Both the position numbers and the translations under genes were made by a program. This document shows positions 34,466 to 42,284 of a stretch of 64,000 nucleotides of DNA, one piece after another. The notes below the pieces were generated by a model that made no database searches, was not told where the DNA came from, and was given only the letters and a program-made list of their open reading frames with translations. The DNA comes from Chitinophagales bacterium. Its GTDB lineage: Bacteria; Bacteroidota; Bacteroidia; Chitinophagales; Saprospiraceae. The stretch covers positions 62,001 through 126,000 of the forward strand of contig JAAFJY010000005.1 of NCBI GenBank assembly GCA_013299105.1, given 5' to 3'. Positions within the stretch are counted from its first letter, which is position 1; each line of letters begins with the position of its first letter.

Positions 34466-36622
34466 TTAATTTTTCAGAAAACTTCCAACACAACGCCGAT
34501 TTTCTTGTACCTGCTCGATCAAATACTGGCCCTTTGGCAGTTTTTGCAAGCTGATTTCCTGGCGCTTGGCACTGGCATTCAGGTTCAGTTCCAGTACTTT
34601 TCGGCCTTGTAGGTCACTGATTCGCACTTGACCCACTTGATTTTTTGTACCGTTGGTGTTTTCCAAAACCACATAATCGGCACCTGGATTGGGGTACAAA
34701 GTGAAGCAATCTTTTTTGAGGGGCAAATCGCGGCTTGCGGTAAGCGGGTTGATGCTGAATTGGATCAGGCCTTGACCCTCAGTACCCAGGGTAATGCGAT
34801 TACCACTTGCAAAAAGTAGGTCACTGACTTGGGCAGGATTAATGCCCGCCAAATCGGCCCAGGGATAGAGCTTGAACTGTTTGCCATCGGCCCCAATTTC
34901 CAGTAAGCCTTCATTAACGCTGGTCCACACTTCACTGTTGAGGGGATTTGCCTCGAAGAATAGATTACTGAAATTAAACCGTGTACCAGGGTAATTGGGC
35001 AAAGCTATTTTGGTCCAGGTTTTTGTATCTGTTGAAAGTATTATCTCACCTGCAATGGTTTTTATCCAAATTTTGCCATCTGCCGCTACGGTATACCCCA
35101 AAAGGGAAGTACCTGGCTGCCCCTGGCCAGGGTATAGGTTCTCCCCCACCCCATTGCGTACTCTGCCCACAAAGGCAGTGCTGGCCATAAAATAAACATC
35201 ACCACTGCGGCGGTCCACCTGTACTTGATTGACCGAACCATTGAACTGGGCCACTTGGCCGTTCACCGACAGAACCTGGTCGTTGGCACTCAGTTGCCAG
35301 AGCCCTTCAAATCCCGTACCTATCCAAATTTTACCATCGTTGCCAACCGCAAGCGAGCGAATTTCTTTGCGATCTAGGCGATTGTTGAGATTGGAAGGGA
35401 TCAATACACCGTTATTCAAGTAAAAAAGGCCATTGAATGTACCGACTACAATTTTGTTTTCAGGGGTCTCAGCCATCGCCTGAATATAGGGCTGTCGGGC
35501 GTTGGTGTTGGGGGCCAGGTTGAGCAATTGCCACTGCTGGCCATTTTGCTGGTACAAACCTAAAGGCGTATACATATATAAGGTACCCCCAGCAGTCCGA
35601 AACAACCCCAATATCCCATCCCCCGGTGGAAAATTACTCGATTGATAAGAAACGGGTTGGGTAAATGAACCGATGATGCCTTGTACCCCATTTCCCAGGG
35701 TAGCGACCATTACAATATCATCTTGCACCCGAAAACGAAATGCGCTACCCAAGGGGTTATTAGAAATTTGAGGGTTGATGTAAAAACCTGTTTCGCTGCT
35801 CAATGCGGTGTACCCCGCAGTACTTGCAGCAAAAACCTCTCCTCGTGGACCTCTTGCCAGATCGTACACCACAGCTTCTTTGGCTAGCCCACGGGCAGTC
35901 CAGTCAATTTCTTGGGGCGTAATGGTATCCCTACGAACAATATTGAGTTTGTACCCGAAAGTACTGCCACTAAAAAAAGAGCTCCCGACGACCAAATCAT
36001 TACCGAACTGAAAAATATTTTGGGGAAAATGCGTCAAAGGGTCCTGTGGAATCGGTATTTGGCGCACATTGCCATCTTTGAGCCGATATACTGTGATCCC
36101 CAAAATGGCTAGGATTAAATCATTGCTTGGGTCGTAGCGCATGGCATTGACCTCTTGATCTGGAAGGTTGGCCACTTTACTAAGCGTGCCGTTTTGCAAG
36201 CCAAAAACTCCAGCGGTAGTGCCTAGCCAGATGCGCCCTTTTTTATCAGCTACAATTCTTTTGAATTGCAAGCCCTGCGGAAGATTACCTGGCGTCAGGT
36301 TTTGCAGGGTATTGTTGGGGTTCAGCCTGAAAATTTGCCTTGAATAAATAAAATAAAGGCTGTCGCGCCCATACACTTCCATCTGCTCTGGCAGCGCTTG
36401 CGGCAAACCTATCGCTTTGAGGTCGATGCGTTTTTTGATCGCCCCTGGATTGCCAATAGGGAAAACCTCCAAGGCGGTTGAGCTGAAGGCCCATGCGCTG
36501 TCTTTGCGAATCACCAAGTGCAAAACTTGGTTTTGGGCTTGAAAACGCTGGATGTTTTGTTGGGCATAAACGGTGGAGCACAGGAGGATCAATCCCCAAA
36601 AAAAGAGTATGCCTGGTTTCAT
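34466..36622 (-). CDS. secreted beta-propeller protein with T9SS sorting domain
   Basis: A 718-residue exported protein with a signal peptide (cleavage near VYAQ). Residues about 40-630 are propeller repeats such as GRIWLGTTAGVFGLQNG, NKIVVGTFNGLFYLNNG and GKIWIGTGFEGLWQLS, similar to two-component regulator propellers. The last 80 residues are a type A T9SS C-terminal domain, starting FTLYPNPGADYVVLE and including VRISDLQGRKVLEL and LPKGQYLIE. It should therefore be secreted or cell-surface attached through type IX secretion, whose core genes gldLMN are at the right end of the window. Probably a glycan- or protein-binding surface protein; no catalytic site was seen. It converges on the sulfatase gene with a 9-bp gap. 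Confidence 0.9.
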   Translation of the reverse strand: MKPGILFFWGLILLCSTVYAQQNIQRFQAQNQVLHLVIRKDSAWAFSSTALEVFPIGNPGAIKKRIDLKAIGLPQALPEQMEVYGRDSLYFIYSRQIFRLNPNNTLQNLTPGNLPQGLQFKRIVADKKGRIWLGTTAGVFGLQNGTLSKVANLPDQEVNAMRYDPSNDLILAILGITVYRLKDGNVRQIPIPQDPLTHFPQNIFQFGNDLVVGSSFFSGSTFGYKLNIVRRDTITPQEIDWTARGLAKEAVVYDLARGPRGEVFAASTAGYTALSSETGFYINPQISNNPLGSAFRFRVQDDIVMVATLGNGVQGIIGSFTQPVSYQSSNFPPGDGILGLFRTAGGTLYMYTPLGLYQQNGQQWQLLNLAPNTNARQPYIQAMAETPENKIVVGTFNGLFYLNNGVLIPSNLNNRLDRKEIRSLAVGNDGKIWIGTGFEGLWQLSANDQVLSVNGQVAQFNGSVNQVQVDRRSGDVYFMASTAFVGRVRNGVGENLYPGQGQPGTSLLGYTVAADGKIWIKTIAGEIILSTDTKTWTKIALPNYPGTRFNFSNLFFEANPLNSEVWTSVNEGLLEIGADGKQFKLYPWADLAGINPAQVSDLLFASGNRITLGTEGQGLIQFSINPLTASRDLPLKKDCFTLYPNPGADYVVLENTNGTKNQVGQVRISDLQGRKVLELNLNASAKRQEISLQKLPKGQYLIEQVQENRRCVGSFLKN

Positions 36623-37067
36623 GAATACGGGTTTGGGATGAATGGATACCAGGTAATAACGCCAATTCGAGCCTTGAATTTTGCTAAGAGAGCGTAAAAA
36701 AATAAGGCAAACGAGTTTGGGTTTAGTGAAAAAAGATAAGCAACTGGATGAAAGGAAGTTGTGTTCTTTTTTTGCTAAACCTCAAAAGCAAAGTTGTTTA
36801 CCTTATTTTAGCTCAGGTATTAAATTTGGATGCTTGACCAAGATTTGACATTTATTCAATTCAACAACATTTAACACCCTATTGCGCGTATTTTGTTAAA
36901 TAAATATTTCCAACAATTGATTCTTGACAAAAAAAGCTTTTCACCACTTGGCGATTCCCCGAAGAATGATTACTTTAGTGCATGCCAAATCTGTAAATGG
37001 CTTGGCTAGCGGTTGCCGAAAAGCTCAAAGAGTAGGCACAGACTCTATTTTTCCTAAAACTTGTACC
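36623..37067. other. intergenic region with hairpin element
   Basis: Divergent region between the T9SS propeller gene and a small membrane protein gene. It contains family-1 element copy B. An open frame extends the downstream gene leftward to 36924, but that segment lacks coding character. Confidence 0.6.
36689..36815 (+). repeat. MITE-like hairpin element, family 1, copy B
   Basis: 127 bp with ends AGAGCGTAAAAAAATAAGG and CCTTATTTTAGCTCA. The inner arm reads GCAAACGAGTTTGGGTTTAG and pairs imperfectly with CTAAACCTCAAAAGCAAAG. The outer GGTGGAC of the other copies is GGCAAAC here, matched by GTTTACC on the other arm, so the change is largely compensated. Confidence 0.85.
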
Positions 37068-37550
37068 ATGAGATTCAATTACAAATTCTTGTCCTTACTT
37101 GTGATGGCCCTTTTGATTTCGTTCAGCGGATTTTCTGCGGGCATGATGAAACGTGAAATGGCTCCCTTGACCACCGCCGAGTTCGTAAAAATGACCCCGG
37201 CCGAACTAGAAACCCGCACGGGTGAAAAAATGGGCTTCACCAAGCGCATGGCACTGCGCATGGTGCAAAACAAGCTGGAGAAAAAAATGAAGAAAAATCC
37301 TGACCTGGCAAGTGCCCCAGTCTCAGGTGGTAATGGTTTGGCTTTGGCATCTATGCTTTTGGGCATCGGGGGGCTTTTCATCTCCTTCTTTGCAGGTTTG
37401 GGCCTTTTGCTTGGCGCAGCGGGATTTGTGCTGGGGATCATCGCTTTGGGCAAAGGACAAAACAAAATCATGTCCATTCTGGGCATTGTTTTTGGGGCCA
37501 TTTCCTTCGTCTTGGGCTTGCTGGTATTGGTAGCGGTATCCATTATTTGA
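37068..37550 (+). CDS. small membrane protein with C-terminal DUF4190-like hydrophobic hairpin
   Basis: A 160-residue protein. An N-terminal signal/transmembrane segment (FLSLLVMALLISFSGFSAG) is followed by a charged segment that includes TPAELETRTGEKMGFTKRMA and a Lys-rich helix. Two strongly hydrophobic Gly-rich segments follow (LALASMLLGIGGLFISFFAG and IMSILGIVFGAISFVLGLLV). The pattern occurs in many uncharacterised Bacteroidota proteins. I chose ATG 37068 because the 48 residues encoded before it have no coding character. Function unknown. Confidence 0.8.
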   Translation: MRFNYKFLSLLVMALLISFSGFSAGMMKREMAPLTTAEFVKMTPAELETRTGEKMGFTKRMALRMVQNKLEKKMKKNPDLASAPVSGGNGLALASMLLGIGGLFISFFAGLGLLLGAAGFVLGIIALGKGQNKIMSILGIVFGAISFVLGLLVLVAVSII

Positions 37551-37584
37551 TTTAATATCTTTGACAACTCAAAATATTTATACC

Positions 37585-37764
37585 TTAAAGTGCTCATTTT
37601 TGGCTCATTAGGGAGCGTAAATAAATAAGGTGGACAGATTTGGGTTTAGTTAAAAAAGAAAAACAACTGGATGAAAGGAAGTTGTGTTCTTTTTTTGCTA
37701 AACCTCAAAAGCAAATGTGTCCATCTTATTTTAGCTCAAATCTTAGCCGAAATGAGCACTTTTA
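37585..37764. repeat. outer inverted repeat enclosing family-1 copy C
   Basis: AAAGTGCTCATTT-TT-GGCT (37587-37605) is complementary to AGCC-G-AAATGAGCACTTT (37745-37763): 13 plus 4 paired bases around a small internal loop. The family-1 copy lies entirely inside. None of the other three copies has such an outer arm. Confidence 0.75.
37612..37738 (+). repeat. MITE-like hairpin element, family 1, copy C
   Basis: 127 bp with ends GGAGCGTAAATAAATAAGG and TCTTATTTTAGCTCA. AAACAACT pairs with AGTTGTGTT near the apex, around the loop GGATGAAAGGA. It ends 62 bp before the start codon of the sugar permease gene. Confidence 0.87.
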
Positions 37765-37800
37765 CTTTTTCACCTGCATCAACTACAAACAAACGCAAGC

Positions 37801-39039
37801 ATGTCTAAGATCGCAAGTACGGCGCTTTCCTTCGCCCTGGTAACCAGCCTGTTTTTTCTTTGGGCCTTTGTCCACAACCTTGAGCCGATCCTCATTCCAC
37901 ACCTCCGCAAAGCTTGCCAACTCAGCGATTTGCAGTCCGCCTTGGTCGATTCGGCGGTGTACCTGGCTTATTTTCTAATGGCATTACCTGCTGGCCTGGT
38001 CATGCGCAAGTACGGGTTTCGCAGGGGCATCATCATTGGCTTATTGTTGTATGCCATTGGGGCTTTGCTGTTCATCCCAGCAGCCAGCACCCGTGCTTAT
38101 CCATTTTTCCTGGGGGCCTTATTTGTTGTAGCGGCTGGTTGTACATTTTTGGAAACCGTAGCCAATCCTTACGTTACCTTGCTTGGAAAACCTGAAGGAG
38201 CTACCACCCGCCTCAATCTCAGCCAATCTTTCAATGGTTTGGGTGCTTTCATCGCCCCATTGCTGGGTGGCATGTTCATCCTCAGTGGGGTGGAAATGAC
38301 CCAAGCGGAAATTGCGGCCATGCCCGTCGATCAAATGAATATCTACTTGCAAAGCGAGGCCAATACGGTTAAAATCCCTTACTTGATCATCGCCTTGGTG
38401 GTGCTCTTGGTCATGGGCCTGTTCCTATTTTATCGCACTCCTGAACCTGGACAAAATGCCTCCGAAAACAAAGGCTCTCTGGCCCAAGCGCTCAAGCGCA
38501 AGCACCTGAGCGCGGGCGTGATTGCCCAATTTTTTTACGTGGGGGGCCAAGTCTGTGTCACCAGTTTTTTCATTCGTTTTGCCCAATACACCAATGCTAC
38601 CCCCGAAAAAACGGCAGCGATTTGGCTGAGTTGGGCCATGTTTGGCTTCATGGTAGGGCGTTTTGTGGGTACGGCGCTCACCAAATTCATTGCTCCCAAT
38701 CGCCTTTTGGCCATTTACGCCTTTGTTTGCATCATTTTATTGGCATTAGCGGTGGGTGTAAAATCAGAACTTGCCCTTGTCGCCTTGGCCCTGATTCCAT
38801 TCTTCGAGTCGATCATGTTTCCGACCATTTTCTCTTTGGCCATCGAAGATTTGAAAGAAAACACCGAGCTCGGTTCTTCACTAGTAGTCATGGCCATTGT
38901 GGGTGGGGCCTTTTTCCCGCTGATCATGGGTTATGTGTCGGACCAATCCAACATCCAGTTGTCCTATGTAGTGCCAATGGTTTGTTTCCTGGCAGTAGCT
39001 TGGTTTGGCTGGAAAGGCCACCGTTTGGGTAGGGCTTAA
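37801..39039 (+). CDS. fucP: FucP-family L-fucose:H+ symporter (MFS)
   Basis: A 412-residue permease with about 12 transmembrane helices. FucP-type signatures include TSLFFLWAFVHNLEPILIPHL (helix 1), DSAVYLAYFLMALPAGLVMRK (helix 2 with its Asp), GCTFLETVANPYVTLLG (the Glu and Asn-Pro of helix 4) and LNLSQSFNGLGAFIAPLLGG. The family moves L-fucose or related sugars with protons across the inner membrane. The next gene is a deoxyhexose mutarotase, and a GH29 fucosidase and GH106-like enzyme are in the same region, which fits L-fucose or L-rhamnose. Which of the two is not decidable from sequence. Confidence 0.92.
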   Translation: MSKIASTALSFALVTSLFFLWAFVHNLEPILIPHLRKACQLSDLQSALVDSAVYLAYFLMALPAGLVMRKYGFRRGIIIGLLLYAIGALLFIPAASTRAYPFFLGALFVVAAGCTFLETVANPYVTLLGKPEGATTRLNLSQSFNGLGAFIAPLLGGMFILSGVEMTQAEIAAMPVDQMNIYLQSEANTVKIPYLIIALVVLLVMGLFLFYRTPEPGQNASENKGSLAQALKRKHLSAGVIAQFFYVGGQVCVTSFFIRFAQYTNATPEKTAAIWLSWAMFGFMVGRFVGTALTKFIAPNRLLAIYAFVCIILLALAVGVKSELALVALALIPFFESIMFPTIFSLAIEDLKENTELGSSLVVMAIVGGAFFPLIMGYVSDQSNIQLSYVVPMVCFLAVAWFGWKGHRLGRA

Positions 39040-39049
39040 ATGTTGGTTA

Positions 39050-39225
39050 TTAATTATGGGTTATGGGTTATGAGTGAGGCTCGCTGGCAAGATTTTAAGG
39101 GTATCACAGCATTCGTCTGCACGGTTTGGGCTTGCTGAAATGTGAAATTCATGTAAGGGCCACTGTTCGAGAATCCCCACCCATAACTCATAACTTATAA
39201 CTTATAACTCATAACTCACATAAAC
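39050..39225. repeat. AGCGAGCC box flanked by TTATGGG and ATAACTC microsatellites
   Basis: Left: repeated TTATGGG/TTATGAG units (39050-39075). Centre: GGCTCGCTGGCAAGATTTT and CGTCTGCACGGTTTGGG. Right: five imperfect ATAACTC/ATAACTTAT units (39183-39222). The left and right arrays are roughly complementary (GGGTTATGAG against CTCATAACTTAT) and could pair. Confidence 0.6.
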
Positions 39226-39228
39226 AAC

Positions 39229-39570
39229 ATGCAACGACACTGCCTGGCCTTGGACCTCAAAGACGATCCTAAATTGATCGCCGAATACGAAAAATACCAC
39301 GAGAAAATCTGGCCGGAAATCACCGCCAGCATCCACGCTGCTGGCATCACCGCACTGGAAATTTACCGCACCGGCAACCGCTTGTTCATGATCCTGGAGG
39401 CCGAAGATCATTTCTCTTTTGCCGAAAAAGCCACCGCTGATGCCACCAACCCCAAAGTGCAGGAATGGGAAACCCTGATGTGGACCTACCAACAAGCCCT
39501 GCCCCAAGCCAAGCTGGGCGAGAAGTGGCTGCTGATGGAGCGCATTTTTGTGCTGGAGGAGAAGGTGTAG
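39229..39570 (+). CDS. L-rhamnose mutarotase (RhaM/FucU-like)
   Basis: A 113-residue enzyme that interconverts the alpha and beta anomers of L-rhamnose (or L-fucose). Family residues: RHCLALDLKDDPKLIAEYEK, the catalytic His24 in KYHEKIWPEI, GITALEIYRTGNRLFMI and the C-terminal EKWLLMERIFVLE. The length matches the family. It follows the permease gene in the same direction after a repeat-rich 189-bp gap and converges on the GH106-like gene. It supports a deoxyhexose as the sugar handled here. Confidence 0.92.
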   Translation: MQRHCLALDLKDDPKLIAEYEKYHEKIWPEITASIHAAGITALEIYRTGNRLFMILEAEDHFSFAEKATADATNPKVQEWETLMWTYQQALPQAKLGEKWLLMERIFVLEEKV

Positions 39571-39575
39571 AAAAC

Positions 39576-42053
39576 CTACTGCGATATTTTCACTGGCCCT
39601 ATCAAGCCCGCTGGCATTACTGGCCACTTGCTGGCATCCAAAGGGCGGTAGCGGATGTCGACTATATTGATGTCATAAAAATTTTTCCACCTCGGTGCCT
39701 GCGTATCCCGCAGGCGCAGGTAGTTGGCCGAGGCATTCGTGACTTGGACTTCCAAGACATTGCCGCGCTTTTTCAATAAACCAATTGGAATTTTTTGCTC
39801 AAAAGGCAAACACCACAAAGTGCCCAATTCGCGACCATTGAGGCGGATGTTGGCTACATCACTTACCTGATTCAATTGCAGGTAACTGGGTTTTTGCACC
39901 TTCCAGTCCGTAGGCAAATCAAAACGACAAGTGTAGCGCCCCTGGCCCCAGAAATAAGCCGCCGAATCACTCAAAGTATGCCAAGATTGTACCTGGGACA
40001 TCGCAAAAGTACCCTGAATGCTGGGTTTTCCTGCTAAAAAAGCAAAGCTCCAAGGGTTTTTGAGCTCAAAAGTTTTAGGCTGAACGGGCGAAGCGGGTGC
40101 TTTTAGGGGCAATTGGGTTTTGACCGTTTCGGGACGGATTTCCAAAAAACAAGATTGCCCTGGCGGTAGGTTCAACCAAATGCCCTGGGTTGTTTTTTCC
40201 AGTAAAATGCGTTCCTGGTTCAATGGGTCGTAGCGATAAACCACGCCTTTTTCGGCCAATTGCACCCAATCCGCTTGGAACTCGCGGCCCAAATTGGCGA
40301 TGAAGTAAATGCTTTTTTGCCCGCTCATCACATCGCCACTCTTTTTGCGGATAAAAGACAAACCTTTTGCAGCCCAGGCTTCGCGGCGCAAGTTGGGGGT
40401 ATGCAATTGAGCCAAATTGGCTTCGTGCACTACTTTTACCCCTTGTTTTTCCAAATCGCGCAAGCGCTCCAGGGTTTTCGCAGGAAAAACGGAGGCTGGT
40501 GGCAACAAAATAGCCCGGTACTGCCCACCTCCTGGGGCCACGATCCCTTTTTGAGCATCTACTTTGAGCAGGTTCAACAAAGAATCAGATACATAATCGA
40601 AAGTATAACCGTCCTTTTGTAAACTATCGCACAAGCGCCCAAAGGGCATGGGCAAAAGCCAGCGGTCCACATGGTGTACTTCGAGCAGGTGTACCCCGCC
40701 AGCGGAAGGTGAAGGGTTTTTCCAGAGGTTGTGAATCGGGAAATAAACCAGTAAATCGTTGTCGGGGCGGCTGTTTTGTAAAAGCTCCTGACAGTCGCTG
40801 ATGTATTCGTTGAGCAAAGACAAATAAGGCCAAAAATGCGACGACTCCCCATAATTGGTCGAGGCATAAAACAACCAGCCCGGCCAGCCCGCCTCCTGCG
40901 GTGAATAAGTGGTGCCGTGGTAAAAAATGTGGTTGACCCCAGCCGTAAAAAGCTCGTCAATCTGGGGTTTGATTTGCGCCAAACTGACTTTAAAATGGTC
41001 AGCTAACCAAGTACTTGTTTCAGCACTGACCAAGGGTTTGCCCATCAGATGCGCCGCCGAACTGGCAAATTTCATGGCCAGGGGGCTGGGTGTACCGAAA
41101 CGCTCGGGCTCATAATTTTCGTCCACCCGCAAGCCTGGAATCGAAAATCGGCTGCTGCCAAATGACTCGGTCTCCGGAATATCGGCCAGGGTGTACAGGT
41201 CGATTAGGTTGCCTGGCGAACCATGTGCCTGGTTGCGCAGCAAGTAACCATTTTGCCTGGCCCAAGCTGCCAAAGGGGCTGTAAATTCATCTCGCAAAAG
41301 TTCGGCCAGGGTTTGGTGGTAATCCCGCCGCACTTGTTGGGCTGCGGGTACAGGGCCTTTTTCCTGAAAAGAAGCAAGGCGCTCGGCGAACGAGTAGCCG
41401 TGTTTTCGGGAGAAATGTTCAGGAAAGCGCTCGGTCCAGTTTGCGCCATACACCTCGTAAGAATCGTTGTAAATGGCCCGCGGTTTGATGGCCATTTTAG
41501 CCAAAGTGGAGTCAAAATGGGCCAGGTATTGCTGGATTTTGAGGTGATCAAAAGGATCCAACACCAGCCCCTCTCCTCCCGGCGCGGCGCGTTTGACCTG
41601 CTGTTTGGTGCCCTGCACTGCGATTTGCCCATCTTGCCATCTCCACTGCATGGCAGCCATGTCCGAGCTTACATTTGGGCCACCATAAGGCCAGCCAGTG
41701 CCCAGGGTCAGGTCTACACCCATGTCTAGTCGCTTGGCTTCTCGCAAGGTATGGGCAAAAACCTCCAACCAACGCTCGCTCAAAAATGGGATAAACTGCT
41801 TTTCGTAGCCTTTAACCCCATAAATCGGGATTACATGCACTCCGCCCAAACCCACTTTGGCCATTTGCTCCAGTTGGCGGGTGATTTCACCTTCGTTCAC
41901 GGCGCTGCCCATCCACCACCAGTAGGTCCAGGGGCGGGTAGTTTGGGAGTAGTCTTGGGCGAAAAGATTACTATTCAACAAGCAGAGCCAGAACAGCAAT
42001 GCCAATCGAGCAACAGTTTGAATCAGGTTAGGTGATAGTTGCAAAATCATCAT
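39576..42053 (-). CDS. GH106-like alpha-L-rhamnosidase-family glycosidase, secreted
   Basis: An 825-residue exported enzyme (signal to about residue 33, NLFAQ). The N-terminal barrel opens with RPWTYWWWMGSAVNEGEITR and GLGGVHVIPIYGVKGYEK, typical of GH106-like proteins, followed by TLGTGWPYGGPNVS and YNDSYEVYGANWTERFPEHF. The middle contains SAETSTWLADHFKVS and HIFYHGTTYSPQEAGWPGW. The C-terminus (about 690-825) is a galactose-binding-like beta-sandwich with YFWGQGRYTCRFDLP and LNGRELGTLW. GH106 members cleave alpha-L-rhamnosides, which fits the neighbouring mutarotase. Divergence from characterised enzymes leaves the specificity open. Confidence 0.85.
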   Translation of the reverse strand: MMILQLSPNLIQTVARLALLFWLCLLNSNLFAQDYSQTTRPWTYWWWMGSAVNEGEITRQLEQMAKVGLGGVHVIPIYGVKGYEKQFIPFLSERWLEVFAHTLREAKRLDMGVDLTLGTGWPYGGPNVSSDMAAMQWRWQDGQIAVQGTKQQVKRAAPGGEGLVLDPFDHLKIQQYLAHFDSTLAKMAIKPRAIYNDSYEVYGANWTERFPEHFSRKHGYSFAERLASFQEKGPVPAAQQVRRDYHQTLAELLRDEFTAPLAAWARQNGYLLRNQAHGSPGNLIDLYTLADIPETESFGSSRFSIPGLRVDENYEPERFGTPSPLAMKFASSAAHLMGKPLVSAETSTWLADHFKVSLAQIKPQIDELFTAGVNHIFYHGTTYSPQEAGWPGWLFYASTNYGESSHFWPYLSLLNEYISDCQELLQNSRPDNDLLVYFPIHNLWKNPSPSAGGVHLLEVHHVDRWLLPMPFGRLCDSLQKDGYTFDYVSDSLLNLLKVDAQKGIVAPGGGQYRAILLPPASVFPAKTLERLRDLEKQGVKVVHEANLAQLHTPNLRREAWAAKGLSFIRKKSGDVMSGQKSIYFIANLGREFQADWVQLAEKGVVYRYDPLNQERILLEKTTQGIWLNLPPGQSCFLEIRPETVKTQLPLKAPASPVQPKTFELKNPWSFAFLAGKPSIQGTFAMSQVQSWHTLSDSAAYFWGQGRYTCRFDLPTDWKVQKPSYLQLNQVSDVANIRLNGRELGTLWCLPFEQKIPIGLLKKRGNVLEVQVTNASANYLRLRDTQAPRWKNFYDINIVDIRYRPLDASKWPVMPAGLIGPVKISQ

Positions 42054-42182
42054 TGATAAAGTAACGTGAATTCTGGGAAAAGGAGGTTGCTTTTCAAAGA
42101 ATGATTCGAGAAAACAGGCAAGGAATGATCAATTTAAAATTTCAATAATCTCAAACCGTGCAGACGAGAACCTAAAACACGA

Positions 42183-42246
42183 CAAATTTCCCCAGCGAGC
42201 CTCTAAATCGTATGTCGTATGTCGTATGTCATATGTCGTATGTCAA
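42183..42246 (+). repeat. AGCGAGCC box plus TCGTATG heptamer array
   Basis: CCCAGCGAGCCTCTAAATCG is followed by TCGTATG, TCGTATG, TCGTATG, TCATATG and TCGTATG in perfect 7-bp register (42208-42242). This is the cleanest array of the family. A TGCAGACGA motif near 42159 matches one in the 39.1-kb copy. Confidence 0.7.
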
Positions 42247-42284
42247 AACAACATGCCGAACAAAACAGAACTCACATTAAAGCC

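Noticed and set aside
36924-37067. N-terminal extension of the small membrane protein
   Set aside because: The added 48 residues are uncharacteristic, and the signal peptide begins right after the ATG at 37068.
39183-39222. Possible CRISPR-like array of ATAACTC/ATAACTTAT units
   Set aside because: Units are 7-10 bp with no spacers and no cas genes nearby; it is a microsatellite.
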